Source: Aeropyrum sp. (lineage in GTDB: Archaea > Thermoproteota > Thermoprotei_A > Sulfolobales > Acidilobaceae). Taken from it: 64,000 bases of DNA. Both the position numbers and the translations under genes were made by a program. Below are positions 46,398 to 55,679 of the stretch, one piece after another. Within the stretch, counting starts at the first letter, position 1. Every line of letters starts with the position of its first letter. The notes beneath the pieces were generated by a model, which worked only from the letters and a program-made list of their open reading frames with translations, made no database searches and was not told where the DNA came from. The DNA lies in NCBI GenBank assembly GCA_015521685.1, contig WANT01000008.1, forward strand, positions 46,164 to 110,163, written 5' to 3'.

Positions 46398-47309
46398 TTG
46401 CCACACAATCTATGGCGGATTTACTCGAGCCTGGATAGCGATGACATCAGGCTGCTGCAGGCTGTAGAGAGGGGTATGGGGAGGCATCTGTACGTGCCCG
46501 TAGAGCTGGTCGAAAGATATGCTAGGCTACCGCCCGGGAGATTCTCCAGGTCGATTAGGAAGCTATCTACCATGAAACTTGTTAAAAGGCGGGTAGGATC
46601 CCTGACTGGCTACACTCTAACCTACTCCGGCCTCGACATCCTGGCAATACACAACTTTGTTAAGCGGGGTATTATCGAGGTCCTCGGGGACAAAGTCGGG
46701 CTGGGTAAGGAGGGGGACGTCTACTTAGCATTAACCCCTACAGGTTCTAAAGTGACCGTGAAGTTCCACAGGGCTGGCAGGGAGAGCTTTAAGAAGGTGC
46801 GCAGGCACAGGAGCTACGCCTTATCTATCAACGTGACGTCTTGGATGGACTTGGCAAAGGCCTTCGCTCAGAGAGAGTTCAAGGTGTTGGTAAAGCTCGA
46901 AGAGGAGGGGGCGCTAGTACCAGCCCCGATAGCACTAACTAGGCATGCGCTGGTTCAGAAGTATGTAGCTGGCGTAGAGCTCTCAGATGTGAAGGCTCTA
47001 GATAGAAATACGGCAACCACTATCCTCAGTGACGTCCTTGACACGATCAGAATCGCCTATACTAGGGTTGGCATTGTTCATGGGGATCTCAGCGAGTACA
47101 ACGTTATATTCTCGGATAATGAAGGCCACGCTTTCATCATAGACTGGCCACAATACGTCTATAAAGATGAGCCGCATGCTGATGAGCTACTCAGGCGAGA
47201 CGTCTATTATATAGTCAGGTTTATTGGGAGGAGGGTTGGAGTGGAGATAAACTTGGAAGATGCCCTTAAATACGTTAGGGGCGAGACCGAGGCTCCCCCG
47301 CAACTATGA
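46398..47309 (+). CDS. rio2: Rio2-type atypical protein kinase
   Basis: A 303-residue RIO2 kinase. An N-terminal winged helix (1-90) is followed by the kinase core: GLGKEGDVYLA glycine loop, Lys in VTVKFHR, the disordered RESFKKVRRHRSY loop of RIO2, catalytic VHGDLSEYNV and metal-binding IIDWPQYV. RIO2 acts in late small-subunit ribosome assembly. TTG start. The DUF460 gene follows 12 nt later, so a shared transcript is likely. Confidence 0.94.
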   Translation: MPHNLWRIYSSLDSDDIRLLQAVERGMGRHLYVPVELVERYARLPPGRFSRSIRKLSTMKLVKRRVGSLTGYTLTYSGLDILAIHNFVKRGIIEVLGDKVGLGKEGDVYLALTPTGSKVTVKFHRAGRESFKKVRRHRSYALSINVTSWMDLAKAFAQREFKVLVKLEEEGALVPAPIALTRHALVQKYVAGVELSDVKALDRNTATTILSDVLDTIRIAYTRVGIVHGDLSEYNVIFSDNEGHAFIIDWPQYVYKDEPHADELLRRDVYYIVRFIGRRVGVEINLEDALKYVRGETEAPPQL

Positions 47310-47321
47310 TCCAGGGGTGGG

Positions 47322-49325
47322 ATGATAGCTGGCTATGTGATGGGTGTCGATATCGCCTACGGAGCTCCTGGGGCTGTCTCAGCGAGGTACGCTGCTGTAG
47401 TGCTAAGCCCTGAGGGCAGGCTAGTTAAGAAGCTGGACGCCGCGCCGCTGGCTAGGATCATAAGGCTAGCGTGGACCCAACAGCTGGATATTGTAGCTGT
47501 GGACAATATCTTCGAGCTTGGAAGGAGTGAAGGCGACATAATCAGGATTATATCTCTATTTCCACCTAGGGTCAGGTTCGTCCAGGTAACGCTAGAGTCA
47601 GGCCACGCTATGACTCTTCGCGAGGTTGCAGAGAGATATGGGCTTAAGGTCGAAGGTAAGCCCAGCCCCACGGCGACAGCATTCATCATAGCCCAGCTGG
47701 CGCTGAAGGGTGCTGGCACAGTAGTAAGTGCTCTCGAGGAGAAGACTATAATCTCTGTGTCTAGAGGTAGGGGCGGCAAGTCAGGTGGTTGGAGTCAGCA
47801 GAGGTATCAGAGGCGTGTTAGGGCCGCTATAGCCTCAGCTGTCAACAGGATAAGGGAGGCTCTAGACAGGGCTGGCTTGGACTACGACATTAGGTATAGG
47901 AAGAGCGAGGGAGGCATAGAGTCGGCAACCTTCACGGTCTATGCCTCAAGGGACAAGCTATATGGTGTAGTGAAGCCGGAGTCCCACCCTGACTATGTTG
48001 TGAGGGTTACGCCTTCCTACAGGACTAGGGTAACTCTACTCGCGGAGGGTGGCGAGGCTAGAGGTAGGCCTCTGATTGTGGGCCTAGACCCCGGGATAAC
48101 GACTGGTGTAGTGGTCTTAGACATCTCAGGCAGGCTTGTTTATGCCGAGAGCGGTAAAAACCTAGACAGGAGTAAGATAACGGAGGCCGTCTACAAGCTG
48201 GGCAAGCCAATCATTGTAGCCGTAGACGTATCCAACCCTCCAGAGACGGCGAAGAAGCTCGCAGCCCAATGGGGAGCAACGCTCTACACACCGCCGGTTG
48301 ACCTTACGACAGCTGAGAAGAGGATGCTAGCAAGGAAGGTTCTAGGCGATGATGTGGGGGATAACCATGTTAGAGACGCGGCGGCAGCCGCATACAAGGC
48401 CTACCAGAGCCTAAAAGCTAAGCTAAACTCGATTGAGAAGGCTCTCGAGAGGATCGACTTCAACATTGAGGCGGAGAAAGTTAAAATGGAAGTTGTTAAG
48501 GGAGCAAGCCTAGCCGAGGCTATCGAGAAGATTATTGAAGAAAAGCTAGGAGCCCGTGAAAGTAGTGAGAAGGAGTCGGGCCCTACGGAAGCTGTTTCTA
48601 GGGGGGGCGACGGCGGTTTATACAGGGAGATCGACGAGCTGCAATCGCAGATAGAGGCGTTGAAAATCGAGAACGCCAGCTTGAGGAGAGAGCTCGGCGT
48701 TCTCGAGTCTAAGCTGAGAAGGTTAAACTCCGCTCTAGAGAGCGAGAGGATGAGGGCTAGGGAGAGGCTTTACAAGGAGAAAGAGCTAGCGGTTTGGAGG
48801 CAGAGGGTCTCTACTCTCGAGGAGACGGTTAGACGGCTCGGTAGAGAGGTTGAGGAGGCGCGTAAGAGGGAGGAGGATCTTAGAAGAGCCCTAAGCTTGG
48901 TGGGCTCCGGGAGGTACATGGTAGCCATACCGCTGGAGAGGTTAACGGTAAAAGCTGTGAGAGAGGCGCTTTCTACGGCGAAGGATAGAGAAGCACCTCT
49001 AATTCTGGAGCTTAAGAGGCTAGACACATTCACTTGGGATGCTGTGGAGGAGCTGGCTAGTTCTGGTGTTGAGGCTGTTATAGCAGAGTACCCCGACTCT
49101 CCCCCCGCTAACGCTATAAAGAGTAGAGGAGTTCCAGTGTTTTCGCCCAGCGAGGCTGGCGTGATGAGGGTAGCGGGCTACACTCTAGTGTCGAGGAATG
49201 TTCTAAAGCTTGTGGAGGAGTTTAAGGAGGAGGTGCGGAGAGCCAGAATGTCCAGGATTAGGATTGAGAGGATAGTTGAGGAGTATAGATTGTCTAGGAG
49301 GAGCGGTTTGAAAGAAGGGTCTTAG
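47322..49325 (+). CDS. DUF460 family RNase H-like/coiled-coil protein
   Basis: A 667-residue archaeal protein. Residues 1-150 and 245-375 look like two RNase H/RuvC-like folds: MGVDIAYGAPGAVSARYAAV and LIVGLDPGITTGVVVLD carry the Asp, and DNHVRDAAAAAYKAYQ ends the second. A coiled coil rich in Glu, Arg and Leu spans about 430-525, and a C-terminal alpha/beta domain follows. Known as DUF460; function not established, though an RNA-related role is probable. Co-transcribed with rio2. Confidence 0.85.
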   Translation: MIAGYVMGVDIAYGAPGAVSARYAAVVLSPEGRLVKKLDAAPLARIIRLAWTQQLDIVAVDNIFELGRSEGDIIRIISLFPPRVRFVQVTLESGHAMTLREVAERYGLKVEGKPSPTATAFIIAQLALKGAGTVVSALEEKTIISVSRGRGGKSGGWSQQRYQRRVRAAIASAVNRIREALDRAGLDYDIRYRKSEGGIESATFTVYASRDKLYGVVKPESHPDYVVRVTPSYRTRVTLLAEGGEARGRPLIVGLDPGITTGVVVLDISGRLVYAESGKNLDRSKITEAVYKLGKPIIVAVDVSNPPETAKKLAAQWGATLYTPPVDLTTAEKRMLARKVLGDDVGDNHVRDAAAAAYKAYQSLKAKLNSIEKALERIDFNIEAEKVKMEVVKGASLAEAIEKIIEEKLGARESSEKESGPTEAVSRGGDGGLYREIDELQSQIEALKIENASLRRELGVLESKLRRLNSALESERMRARERLYKEKELAVWRQRVSTLEETVRRLGREVEEARKREEDLRRALSLVGSGRYMVAIPLERLTVKAVREALSTAKDREAPLILELKRLDTFTWDAVEELASSGVEAVIAEYPDSPPANAIKSRGVPVFSPSEAGVMRVAGYTLVSRNVLKLVEEFKEEVRRARMSRIRIERIVEEYRLSRRSGLKEGS

Positions 49326-49343
49326 TAGCACTAGGACGTAGCC

Positions 49344-50570
49344 CTAATAGACTAGAAGCTCTCCTCTGACGAATTTCTCGGTGTACTTAGTTATGTTGGC
49401 GAGGATGCTATCCGTGATCTCGGATATTGTGCTCTTAGCGTCTGCCGTCAGCGGCGCGTTGCCCTCGGTCTTCACCTTTATGTCGGCGATGAGAGGACTG
49501 TCTATGGGCTTCCCTATCTGGCTAACCAGCTTTACATAGACCTCCTCAACTTGTTTAACCTCTTCATGTATCCTCCTCGCAATATCGTTGGCCACAACGT
49601 TGTAGATCTTGCCAACATGGTTTACCGGATTCTTGCCTGCCGCTGCCTCCATACTCATAGGTCTTAGAGGGGTTATCAGCCCGTTGACACGGTTTCCTCT
49701 GCCCGTAGCTCCATCATCGCCGTGCTCGGCGCTCGTGCCTGTCACGGTTAGGTATAGTATATCCTTCTCTGGTATGTCACCTGTGTTTATGTTCACGGTT
49801 ATATCGTAGTCTGGCGCTATTTTCGCCGCTAGGTCCTTGACCAGGTTTGAGGCCTCATCCTTCACAGCTAGGTAGTCATCCTTACTTTTAACCAGACTGC
49901 TGACAACAGCCATAGCAATCGTCAGGTTTATCCTCCTCCCGTCTCTAACACCCATTACCTTGATATCCTCACCTATCTCGGGCACCCTTGACTTGACTTC
50001 GGAGCTGTTGAGCCTCCTCTCAGCCTCTAAGACAAGCCTCTCTAGGGTGGATAGCGGCGCGTAACCCGAGCCGATGCTAGTATCGTTGGCCAGGGGGGCT
50101 TCTCCACTAGTCTCGAAAATGCCGACTAGGTCAACACTACCCTTGCCAATCCTATAATCAGTAATAACATGCAGGTCTGGATCCAGGAATCTGAAGTTAC
50201 TCTTGATGAACTCTCTAACCGACTCGAGGATGATGGGCCCGACAGGAACCTGGTGGATTCCGTCTCTGGACCTAACCTCGGTGGTCACCCTACCGGAGAC
50301 GAGGATGTATATGGGCTGGAGGACCTCACCGCCTCCGAGCCTGGGAGAAGCCTGCCCCCCGACGAGCAGGACCTTATCAACATTGTGGTGGAGGACCCTC
50401 CCGAACTCCTTGATATAGTACTTGCTGAGCTCCCTGCTGACGGATTCTGCCACTGCATCGCAAATAGTGTCAGGATGGCCGAGCCCCTTCCTCTCAACTA
50501 GCTCCACCTGCAGCTCGCCGACCCCAGGGTATGGGTATTCCTCAACGACAATCCTCCTCGAGTTTGACAA
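49344..50570 (-). CDS. mat: S-adenosylmethionine synthetase, archaeal type
   Basis: A 408-residue archaeal AdoMet synthetase that makes AdoMet from methionine and ATP. It differs from the bacterial enzyme; typical blocks are [19 protein letters not shown] near the start, [55 protein letters not shown] and the [18 protein letters not shown] stretch. It supplies the radical SAM enzymes at 13.6-16 kb and may link with the cysteine/sulfur genes that follow. Confidence 0.96.
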   Translation of the reverse strand: MSNSRRIVVEEYPYPGVGELQVELVERKGLGHPDTICDAVAESVSRELSKYYIKEFGRVLHHNVDKVLLVGGQASPRLGGGEVLQPIYILVSGRVTTEVRSRDGIHQVPVGPIILESVREFIKSNFRFLDPDLHVITDYRIGKGSVDLVGIFETSGEAPLANDTSIGSGYAPLSTLERLVLEAERRLNSSEVKSRVPEIGEDIKVMGVRDGRRINLTIAMAVVSSLVKSKDDYLAVKDEASNLVKDLAAKIAPDYDITVNINTGDIPEKDILYLTVTGTSAEHGDDGATGRGNRVNGLITPLRPMSMEAAAGKNPVNHVGKIYNVVANDIARRIHEEVKQVEEVYVKLVSQIGKPIDSPLIADIKVKTEGNAPLTADAKSTISEITDSILANITKYTEKFVRGELLVY

Positions 50571-50652
50571 GGTGGACCCACCTCAATATTCGGGGGGGTC
50601 CCTCTAGAGGCAATAAATAATCTACTGAGTCTCGATGTGGAGGGATGGTAGT

Positions 50653-50943
50653 TTACCCCGCAAGCCTGAGTAGGAGAGAGTAGATAGATGGCCACAGGAC
50701 TAGGACGACCAGGACCTGCGCCAGTATAGCCTCGACAACTCCACCTAGAGAGCCGTCCGAGAGCCTAAGATAGAGGGGGTATAGCACGATACCCACTATA
50801 ATTGTGGCGGCGAGCCCGACCACACCAAGAAGATCGTGCGTTAAAGGCCCTTGCCCAGGCGAGGCTATCGTAATGCTGGCAGCTGCGAAAATGGCCGATA
50901 GAGCTAGTCCTACTAGCCCTGCAGCCTTGATATTCTTCTTCAC
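50653..50943 (-). CDS. Small three-helix membrane protein
   Basis: A 96-residue protein with three likely helices (about residues 7-29, 37-58 and 69-93) and a KKNIK start. No family known. It is 82 nt upstream of the AdoMet synthetase gene on the same strand and near tRNA-Arg. The sequence has no cofactor-binding residues; function unknown. Confidence 0.65.
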   Translation of the reverse strand: MKKNIKAAGLVGLALSAIFAAASITIASPGQGPLTHDLLGVVGLAATIIVGIVLYPLYLRLSDGSLGGVVEAILAQVLVVLVLWPSIYSLLLRLAG

Positions 50944-51011
50944 AGCTCCTCAAACCGTATCAGAGTAAGAAGATAGGGCTGGCTATTAACATATTGCGAG
51001 AGCGAGGAGTT

Positions 51012-51123
51012 TGGCGGGCCCGCCGGGATTTGAACCCGGGACCGCCGGCTGTCCCCGCGCAGGACATCCAGCGCGCCCAGCGCTTAGAAGGCCGGCGCTC
51101 TGTCCTGGCTGAGCTACGGGCCC
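51012..51123 (-). tRNA. tRNA-Arg (TCT) with a 34-nt intron
   Basis: Acceptor GGGCCCG pairs with CGGGCCC (51016-51022). CCA is encoded at 51012-51014. The anticodon arm after splicing is GCCGGC-CTTCTAA-GCCGGC. The intron is 51051-51084 at position 37/38, with helix CTTC/GGGG between bulges TAA and ACA and a GCGC/GCGC stem. This is a standard bulge-helix-bulge, the substrate of EndA. tRNA-Arg(TCT) reads AGA, a codon this genome uses heavily. Confidence 0.94.
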
Positions 51124-51153
51124 TCCTTAATCCTCTAAGGATTTCTTGGAAGG

Positions 51154-51939
51154 CTATAATTGTGAGCCCCGGTAGAACGGCTTTATCCAGTCGGCATTCC
51201 TAAGCCTTCCTAGGCAGATGTCGCAGCTCGGGGGCTTTACTGGCAGTATTTCGATAGCAGTCCTGCCTAGGTCTACGATTAATAGTTTGTTGTAGAGGGG
51301 CTCACCTAGGTTTGCTAGGACTTTGAGCGTCTCGAGGACCTGGAGCGAGGCGACGACACCAACAGTTGGGCCTAGGATTGTGGTGCATCCCGCTGCATCA
51401 ACGTTGGTTGGCGAGAGGCATGCAAGGCAGGATGACTCTCCTCTGCGGATCGTTGTGACTTGGCCGTAGAGCCTTTCCGCCGCACCGTGGACTAGAGTCT
51501 TCCCTAGGCTCCACGCCGCGGCGTCTAAGGCGAGCCTGCCCTTCCAGTTGTCTAGCCCGTCTACGAGGACGTCGGCCTCGCGTACGATCTCGAGTGCTAG
51601 GTTCACGTCTAGAACCTCTGGAACCGGCTCTACATCCACCCCAGGATTTATTGCTTGGAGGCGTTCTGCGGCTACTACAGCCTTGTACTTCCCCACGTCG
51701 TCGGTCCTATACAACACTTGCCTGTGTAGGTTGCTAGTCTCAACTTTATCACCATCTACTAGTATTAGCCTTCCCACGCCAGCGGCGGCGAGGTAGGCTG
51801 CTGCCAAGCTCCCCAGGCCGCCCAGACCTACTACAGCTACTGTTGATGAAGCTAGCTTCAGCTGTCCTGAGGCCCCTAGAAGGCCTATTTGCCTGGAGAA
51901 CCTCTCTAGATCTAGCTTATCGAAGATGCTGCCACTCAT
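51154..51939 (-). CDS. ThiF/MoeB/E1-like adenylyltransferase
   Basis: A 261-residue E1-like enzyme that adenylates the C-terminal Gly of a ubiquitin-like or sulfur-carrier protein. VAVVGLGGLGS (about 35-45) is the ATP-binding loop; ILVDGDKVETSNLHRQ and GKYKAVVAAERL follow; zinc pairs are CLAC and CDIC. A Cys in AAGCTTILGP could be a thioester site. Partners may be MoaD/ThiS/SAMP-like proteins, not found here. It ends 3 nt from cysS on the same strand. Confidence 0.9.
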   Translation of the reverse strand: MSGSIFDKLDLERFSRQIGLLGASGQLKLASSTVAVVGLGGLGSLAAAYLAAAGVGRLILVDGDKVETSNLHRQVLYRTDDVGKYKAVVAAERLQAINPGVDVEPVPEVLDVNLALEIVREADVLVDGLDNWKGRLALDAAAWSLGKTLVHGAAERLYGQVTTIRRGESSCLACLSPTNVDAAGCTTILGPTVGVVASLQVLETLKVLANLGEPLYNKLLIVDLGRTAIEILPVKPPSCDICLGRLRNADWIKPFYRGSQL

Positions 51940-51942
51940 GCT

Positions 51943-53364
51943 CTAGGCCTTCCTCCTCCACTCGGTCCTCTCGCCTCTATCAGTAAGGATTATGCCTAGG
52001 CTCGCGAGCCTCGACCTTATGCTATCAGCCAGATCGTACATTCTCCTCTTTCGCAACTCTGATCGGACTTCCACTAGTGCTTCGACCAGCGAGTCCTCGA
52101 GGCTCTTCTCGGGCTGGCGGGACTCGAAAATGTTGTCGGCGAATCCGTAGACTGTGTTGAATGAGAGGAGCGCTCTCCAGGACCTCCAGAGTAGAGTATA
52201 GCTCTCGGTCTGCTCCACGTCGCGGAAGTAGATAGTGGTGAACTCCCAAACGCTGCTCATAGCCCTGCCGAAGTTGAAATCGCTAGACAAGCTTGAGTGC
52301 CACTGGGCTAGAACTCCGTCTATTGACCTGAGGACCTCAATCTCGCTATCAGTGAGGTAGCCCTTAGGCTCCGCCCTCTCGAGCCTCCTACCTATCGAGT
52401 CTGCTACACTCCTAAGCCTTTCCAGAAGCCTGGTGTACTGGGCAAGCGCCTCGTCGCTGTAGTCGAGGTTGCTCCTGTAGTGGGAGCTCAGTAGCCACAA
52501 TCTGAGGGCTCCAGGATTCCACTCCTTCAAGGCTTCCCTGAGGGGTATGATGTTGCCTAGACTCTTGCTCATCTTCTCCCCCTTAATTGTTAGGTAGCTA
52601 GAGTGGAGCCAGTACTTCACCCATCTTTCCCCGAAGAGGGACTCGCTCTGAGCCCTCTCGTTCTCGTGGTGTGGGAAGACCAGGTCTACTCCTCCTCCGT
52701 GAATGTCTATTCTCCTGCCTAGATACCGGCTGCTCATCACGCTGCACTCGATGTGCCATCCCGGCCTGCCTTTGCCCCAGGGACTATCCCAGCTCGGCTC
52801 ACCGGGCTTTGCAGCCTTCCAGAGTGCGAAGTCGTAGGGCTTCCTCTTCTCATGTACCAGCTCTTCCTCCTGCCTCCACGCGTCCCGCCCTATCCTACCG
52901 CTGAGCCTCCCATAGTCGGGGTATTTGTCCACCTCGAAGTATACGCTCCCACTCTCTGCAACATAGGCATAGCCCTTTTCTATCAGGCCTTGCACGAACT
53001 CTATAATCTCCCTTATGTGGTCTGTAACCCTAGGGTGGTGGTCTATCCTTATTCCTAGGCTCCCCAACCCTTCCATGTAATCTCTCGTGTACTCCTCGAC
53101 AACGTCCCTCCAGGATCTGCCTTCCTCAGACGCCCTCCTGATGATCTTGTCATCTATATCTGTGATGTTCTGGACGTGGAAGACGTCGAACCCTCTAAGC
53201 CTAAGATACCTTTTAATTGCGTCGAAGACTGTGAAGGTCCTAGCGTGGCCTATATGGGTGTAGTCGTATACCGTCGGCCCGCAGACGTACATACCTACTT
53301 TCGGCGGGCTATCTGGCTCGAAGACCTCCATCCTCCTGCCAAGCGTGTTGAAGACCTTAATCAT
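51943..53364 (-). CDS. cysS: Cysteinyl-tRNA synthetase
   Basis: A 473-residue class I synthetase. HIGH is at residues 37-40 and KMSKS near 264; zinc-site Cys28 in YVCGPTVYD is present and GWHIECSVM carries the next ligand, with [10 protein letters not shown] for the rest. The frame is open to 53394, but this would overlap acylphosphatase; ATG 53364 has the better N-terminus MIKVFNTLG and a GGTG box. Cys-tRNA formation here is therefore direct, not through SepRS. Confidence 0.95.
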   Translation of the reverse strand: MIKVFNTLGRRMEVFEPDSPPKVGMYVCGPTVYDYTHIGHARTFTVFDAIKRYLRLRGFDVFHVQNITDIDDKIIRRASEEGRSWRDVVEEYTRDYMEGLGSLGIRIDHHPRVTDHIREIIEFVQGLIEKGYAYVAESGSVYFEVDKYPDYGRLSGRIGRDAWRQEEELVHEKRKPYDFALWKAAKPGEPSWDSPWGKGRPGWHIECSVMSSRYLGRRIDIHGGGVDLVFPHHENERAQSESLFGERWVKYWLHSSYLTIKGEKMSKSLGNIIPLREALKEWNPGALRLWLLSSHYRSNLDYSDEALAQYTRLLERLRSVADSIGRRLERAEPKGYLTDSEIEVLRSIDGVLAQWHSSLSSDFNFGRAMSSVWEFTTIYFRDVEQTESYTLLWRSWRALLSFNTVYGFADNIFESRQPEKSLEDSLVEALVEVRSELRKRRMYDLADSIRSRLASLGIILTDRGERTEWRRKA

Positions 53365-53377
53365 GGTGGGCGAACAC

Positions 53378-53701
53378 CTAGTATCTAATCTCAAATCCTC
53401 TAAACTCGCCCCTATAAGGCTCGAACTCCACCTCCAGCCGAGAAACCTTGGCCTCGGGAGGCCCTCTCAAAGCCCAGCACACAAGCCTCTCCACAGAATC
53501 ACTCTCCCCCTCAACTACAGCCTCAACTGTGGCCCCATCTGGCAAGTTCCTGACCCAGCCCGAAACCCCTAGCTGGCGGGCTACTCTAGACATCGAGGCC
53601 CTGAAGTAGACGCCCTGCACGACACCCCGCACTACAATCCTAGCCCTAACCCTCTCATCCTTGAGGCTGATGATACCGTCCACACCCATCTCTTCTCCCA
53701 T
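53378..53701 (-). CDS. acyP: Acylphosphatase
   Basis: A 107-residue protein with an N-terminal tail of about 17 residues, then the 90-residue acylphosphatase fold. The catalytic Arg is in [12 protein letters not shown] and Asn in [12 protein letters not shown], both conserved. It splits acyl phosphates such as carbamoyl or acetyl phosphate. It stands 13 nt upstream of cysS (same strand), probably co-transcribed. Confidence 0.93.
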   Translation of the reverse strand: MGEEMGVDGIISLKDERVRARIVVRGVVQGVYFRASMSRVARQLGVSGWVRNLPDGATVEAVVEGESDSVERLVCWALRGPPEAKVSRLEVEFEPYRGEFRGFEIRY

Positions 53702-53758
53702 AATAGGTGGATAGTCTGGCAGAGCCTTATCATGGGTTTTGGATGCTTGGAGAGCTCT

Positions 53759-54943
<1,185 letters not shown>

Positions 54944-55084
54944 CTACCCCCGGCATTAAAACCAGGCGGACCTCAACCTAATTAGTGGAAGGAGAAGTAG
55001 AGGGTCTGAGTGCGTCGTTGAGCTCTGGTCTGCGAGCCCCTCCAGCTTGTCAGCCCCTCAATGGTTTGAAGCTAGTGTTATCTT

Positions 55085-55543
55085 TCAGTCCGCTCCTCGC
55101 AGCTCCTCCACGTCTATCTCTAGAGCTATTACCTTAGAGAGGGTTTTGAGTGTTACCACACTCAGTATTCTGCCGTCTTCGGTTATGGCGGCGGCGTCGC
55201 CGCCGTGGAGGATGAGTGTTGTTATTACGTCTTGTATGCTTGTGTAGCTGTCAAAGGATGGGATGGCCTCATTAGCTAGGGTTGAGATAGGCTTTTTGCC
55301 TTCAGTCCTCACCCTCTTGACTAGTTCGTGTGATGGAGCTACGAATTCATTCTCTCCCTCTACCTTGATGAACTCGCAGGACTCCCTCATACACTCTTCT
55401 AGGGCTAGGCTTATGGGGGTCTCGCTTGGCACCACTATCACTTTCGGCTTCTCCCCCAAGGCTTCGAGGACTGATGATATTGGAGTGGAGGGGTCGATGG
55501 ACATTCTGAGGCATATGCTGTGCTCCAATCGGAGTGCCACCAC
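55085..55543 (-). CDS. CBS-domain pair protein
   Basis: A 152-residue protein made of two CBS motifs (about 13-75 and 83-150), ending in DGGR-like segments such as GGDAAAITEDGRILSVVTLKTL. CBS pairs bind adenosyl ligands (AMP, ATP, AdoMet). It lies 144 nt upstream of the O-phosphoserine sulfhydrylase on the same strand, so it may be a stand-alone regulatory partner, in the way CBS domains are fused to cystathionine beta-synthase; this is inference. Confidence 0.8.
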   Translation of the reverse strand: MVALRLEHSICLRMSIDPSTPISSVLEALGEKPKVIVVPSETPISLALEECMRESCEFIKVEGENEFVAPSHELVKRVRTEGKKPISTLANEAIPSFDSYTSIQDVITTLILHGGDAAAITEDGRILSVVTLKTLSKVIALEIDVEELRGAD

Positions 55544-55679
55544 TAGTAGTTTGGCCTGGGGATAGCTAAATAGCCGAATCCTATCTTGGATATCAATCTA
55601 TACTAGATATGGTCTTGAAGTTTAAAGCCTGTTACACAAGAGCCTACTATAATGACCACATTAGTGGGTGGATTGCAAG

